Assembly (NCBI GenBank): GCA_016714535.1
Contig: JADKDR010000001.1
Span: forward strand, 496,001 to 560,000
DNA: 64,000 nucleotides
Source: Bacteroidota bacterium
GTDB taxonomy: Bacteria > Bacteroidota > Bacteroidia > AKYH767-A > OLB10
Reading direction: 5' to 3'
Each line of letters opens with the position of its first letter. Positions within the stretch are counted from its first letter, which is position 1. Below the pieces are notes generated by a model. It saw nothing but the letters and a program-made list of their open reading frames with translations. It was not told the DNA's origin and searched no databases. The position numbers and the translations under genes were made by a program. Of the stretch, positions 62,187-64,000 are shown piece after piece.

Positions 62187-64000
62187 ATGACTAAGCACTA
62201 CGTAATGTCTTTAATGGTGTTGTTAACCACCACCGTATACGCCCAGATAAAAATGAACAGTGCTATGTTCGGGCAATATGAAGCACGAGCCATAGGGCCT
62301 GCCGTAATGGGTGGTCGCATTACGGCCATAGAAGGAGTTGATAAAGACGCCCGCACCATTTATGTGGGCACCGCAGCTGGCGGCATTTGGAAATCAACCA
62401 CAGGAGGAAGTCTCTTTAAGCCTATCTTCGATAAGTATGCACAGTCGATAGGTGCCCTTGCTATCGACCAAAAAAATCCGAAAACCATTTTTGCCGGTAC
62501 GGGAGAAAGTAATATGCGTAACAGTGTTAGCATAGGTAACGGGCTTTATAAAACCACCGATGCAGGCGAAACATGGTCACTGGCCGGACTTGATAGCACT
62601 GAGCATATTAGTAAAATCGTAATAGACCCAACAAACAGCAATGTGGTGTATGTGGCCGCACCGGGAGCTTTGTGGAGCGATAGTCCGCACCGTGGCTTGT
62701 ACAAGACTACCGATGGTGGAAAAACCTGGGAAAAAATTTTATATAAAGACGCTGGCACCGGCTGTGCTGATATAATGGTAGACCCACGCAACACCAATGT
62801 GGTTTATGCATCGATGTGGAAATTCAGAAGAACCGCATGGTCATTTGCAAGTGGTGGCGAAACAAGTGGATTATTTAAAAGCACCGATGGAGGAAAAACC
62901 TGGCGTAAAATTCAAAAAGGGTTTGATGGCCAAATGCTTGGTCGCGTATGCCTGGCCATGGCTCCTTCGGCTCCCGATAATTTATATGCAATAGCAGAAG
63001 CGAAAGAAACCGCCCTTTACCGCAGCACCGATGCTGGCGAAACATGGACGAAACAAAGCAACAATCAAAATGTAAGCTGGCGCCCTTTTTATTTTAGCTG
63101 CATTGTTGTTGACCCTACCGATAGTAATCGCATCTATCGACCATCGCTAACACTTTCCTATAGCAATGATGGCGGTCAGTCATTCAGTCAATCAAGTTTT
63201 GATGGTGGTTGGGTGCATAGCGATCATCATGCATTGTGGATCAATCCAAAAAACCCTTCACAGTTATTTTTAGGCACAGATGGTGGCGTTTATATGTCAA
63301 TGGATAGAGGCGTAAATTTTATATTTCTAAACAGCCTTCCTGTTTCTCAATTTTATCATGTAGCCATTGATGAGCAAATACCTTATAATGTATATGGTGG
63401 CCTTCAGGATAATGGCTCGTGGATGGCGCCTTCGCAAAGTTCGAACGGAATTGAAAATAAAGACTGGGAAAATGTTGGCGGTGGCGATGGATTCTGGGTT
63501 CAACCCGATTTACTTGATCCCTCCTATGTATACAGTGAATCGCAAGGAGGAAATATTACCCGTTTTTGCAAAAAAAATAATGAGTATAAAGACATACAAC
63601 CCTATCCCAAAGCAGGCGAGCCAAAATTGCGTTGGAACTGGAATACACCCTTATACGCCAGCCCAAATGATAAAGCTGTATTATATTGTGGCGCACAATT
63701 TTTATACAAAACAAAAGACCGTGGCAACTCATGGGAGCGCATATCGCCTGATCTTACTACCAACGATCCTGTAAAACAAAAACAGGAAGAGTCGGGTGGT
63801 ATTACAGTAGATAATTCGAGTGCTGAAAATCACTGTACCATTTTTACAATTTGCGAATCGCCTCTTGACAACAACACCATATACGTTGGTACCGATGATG
63901 GGAATTTGCAAGTAACAAACGATGGTGGCAAGTCATGGAAAAATCTCACTTCAAATATTAAAGTAATTCCTGCTAATACATGGTGCAGCAGTATTGAGCC
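62187..64000 (+). CDS. VPS10/BNR-repeat secreted protein (3' end outside window)
   Basis: The frame is open from ATG 62187 to the window end (604 codons seen). Signal peptide ends VYAQ. It carries repeated Asp-box (BNR) units: YKTTDAGETW, YKTTDGGKTW, FKSTDGGKTW, YRSTDAGETW, YSNDGGQSF, YKTKDRGNSW, QVTNDGGKSW. These are interleaved with IVIDPTNSNVVYVAA-type strands and the family landmarks ARAIGPAVMGGRITAIEG, AAGGIWKSTTGG and QFYHVAIDEQIPYNVYGGLQ. This is the sortilin/VPS10-like glycosyl-hydrolase-type propeller family, usually about 1,000 residues long in Bacteroidota. Secreted; the enzymatic role is not proven. The first in-frame ATG follows the terminator at 62130-62162 closely. Confidence 0.9.
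   Translation, partial: MTKHYVMSLMVLLTTTVYAQIKMNSAMFGQYEARAIGPAVMGGRITAIEGVDKDARTIYVGTAAGGIWKSTTGGSLFKPIFDKYAQSIGALAIDQKNPKTIFAGTGESNMRNSVSIGNGLYKTTDAGETWSLAGLDSTEHISKIVIDPTNSNVVYVAAPGALWSDSPHRGLYKTTDGGKTWEKILYKDAGTGCADIMVDPRNTNVVYASMWKFRRTAWSFASGGETSGLFKSTDGGKTWRKIQKGFDGQMLGRVCLAMAPSAPDNLYAIAEAKETALYRSTDAGETWTKQSNNQNVSWRPFYFSCIVVDPTDSNRIYRPSLTLSYSNDGGQSFSQSSFDGGWVHSDHHALWINPKNPSQLFLGTDGGVYMSMDRGVNFIFLNSLPVSQFYHVAIDEQIPYNVYGGLQDNGSWMAPSQSSNGIENKDWENVGGGDGFWVQPDLLDPSYVYSESQGGNITRFCKKNNEYKDIQPYPKAGEPKLRWNWNTPLYASPNDKAVLYCGAQFLYKTKDRGNSWERISPDLTTNDPVKQKQEESGGITVDNSSAENHCTIFTICESPLDNNTIYVGTDDGNLQVTNDGGKSWKNLTSNIKVIPANTWCSSIE

Overview
The window is a chromosomal segment of a low-GC member of the Bacteroidota, order not determinable. 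The evidence is: many secreted proteins ending in type IX secretion (T9SS) sorting domains (type A, and one gliding-motility-type type B); a complete moxR-DUF58-batA/B/C/D/E cluster; promoters of the Bacteroidota TTTG-N19-TAnnTTTG type; and TopA with a Lys/Ala tail instead of zinc fingers. No tRNA, rRNA, CRISPR array, phage gene or transposase gene was seen.

Layout. 1-2.9 kb: 3' end of topA, then rpe on the opposite strand. 2.9-18.6 kb: four head-to-tail secreted-protein genes, of which the first three are tandem paralogues of about 1,348 residues (propeller-like N-terminus, Ig-like and SprB-like modules, a paired dockerin-like calcium-binding module, T9SS tail); the fourth has a seven-repeat propeller. 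Paralogue 1 has an in-frame TAG and paralogue 3 a frameshift in an A7 tract. 18.65-18.81 kb: a small inverted-repeat (MITE/REP-like) element. 18.9-27.2 kb: the Bat operon (minus strand), with a frameshift in batD. 27.5-36.6 kb: four more T9SS cargo genes, around an intergenic region full of short palindromes. 36.7-40.6 kb: an M20 dipeptidase, an HTH regulator and a divergent CsgG/LpoB-like envelope protein. 40.8-45.6 kb: a SAM-I riboswitch with its own promoter, terminator and antiterminator, followed by mnmD and metH. 45.7-54.8 kb: a frameshifted small secreted protein, a large propeller histidine kinase, then a minus-strand set of WD40 protein, glycosyltransferase, O-antigen-ligase-like protein, small HExxH membrane protein and a divergent malate-synthase-like protein. 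55.0-64.0 kb: a PQQ-type sugar dehydrogenase, a DUF5916 outer-membrane protein, a T9SS protein, a LolA-like protein and a VPS10/BNR-repeat protein cut by the window end.

How the parts fit. Most of the coding capacity goes to the cell envelope and surface: T9SS cargo, Bat membrane/periplasm proteins, lipid- or sugar-linked surface polymer enzymes and envelope sensing. The clearest regulatory unit is the SAM-I riboswitch, which should shut off the mnmD-metH unit when S-adenosylmethionine is plentiful.

Caution. Six genes are broken by single-nucleotide events, five of them indels in short homopolymers. This could be sequencing or assembly error or genuine decay or variation; the sequence alone cannot decide. 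Domain names come from motif recognition by eye, not from database searches.
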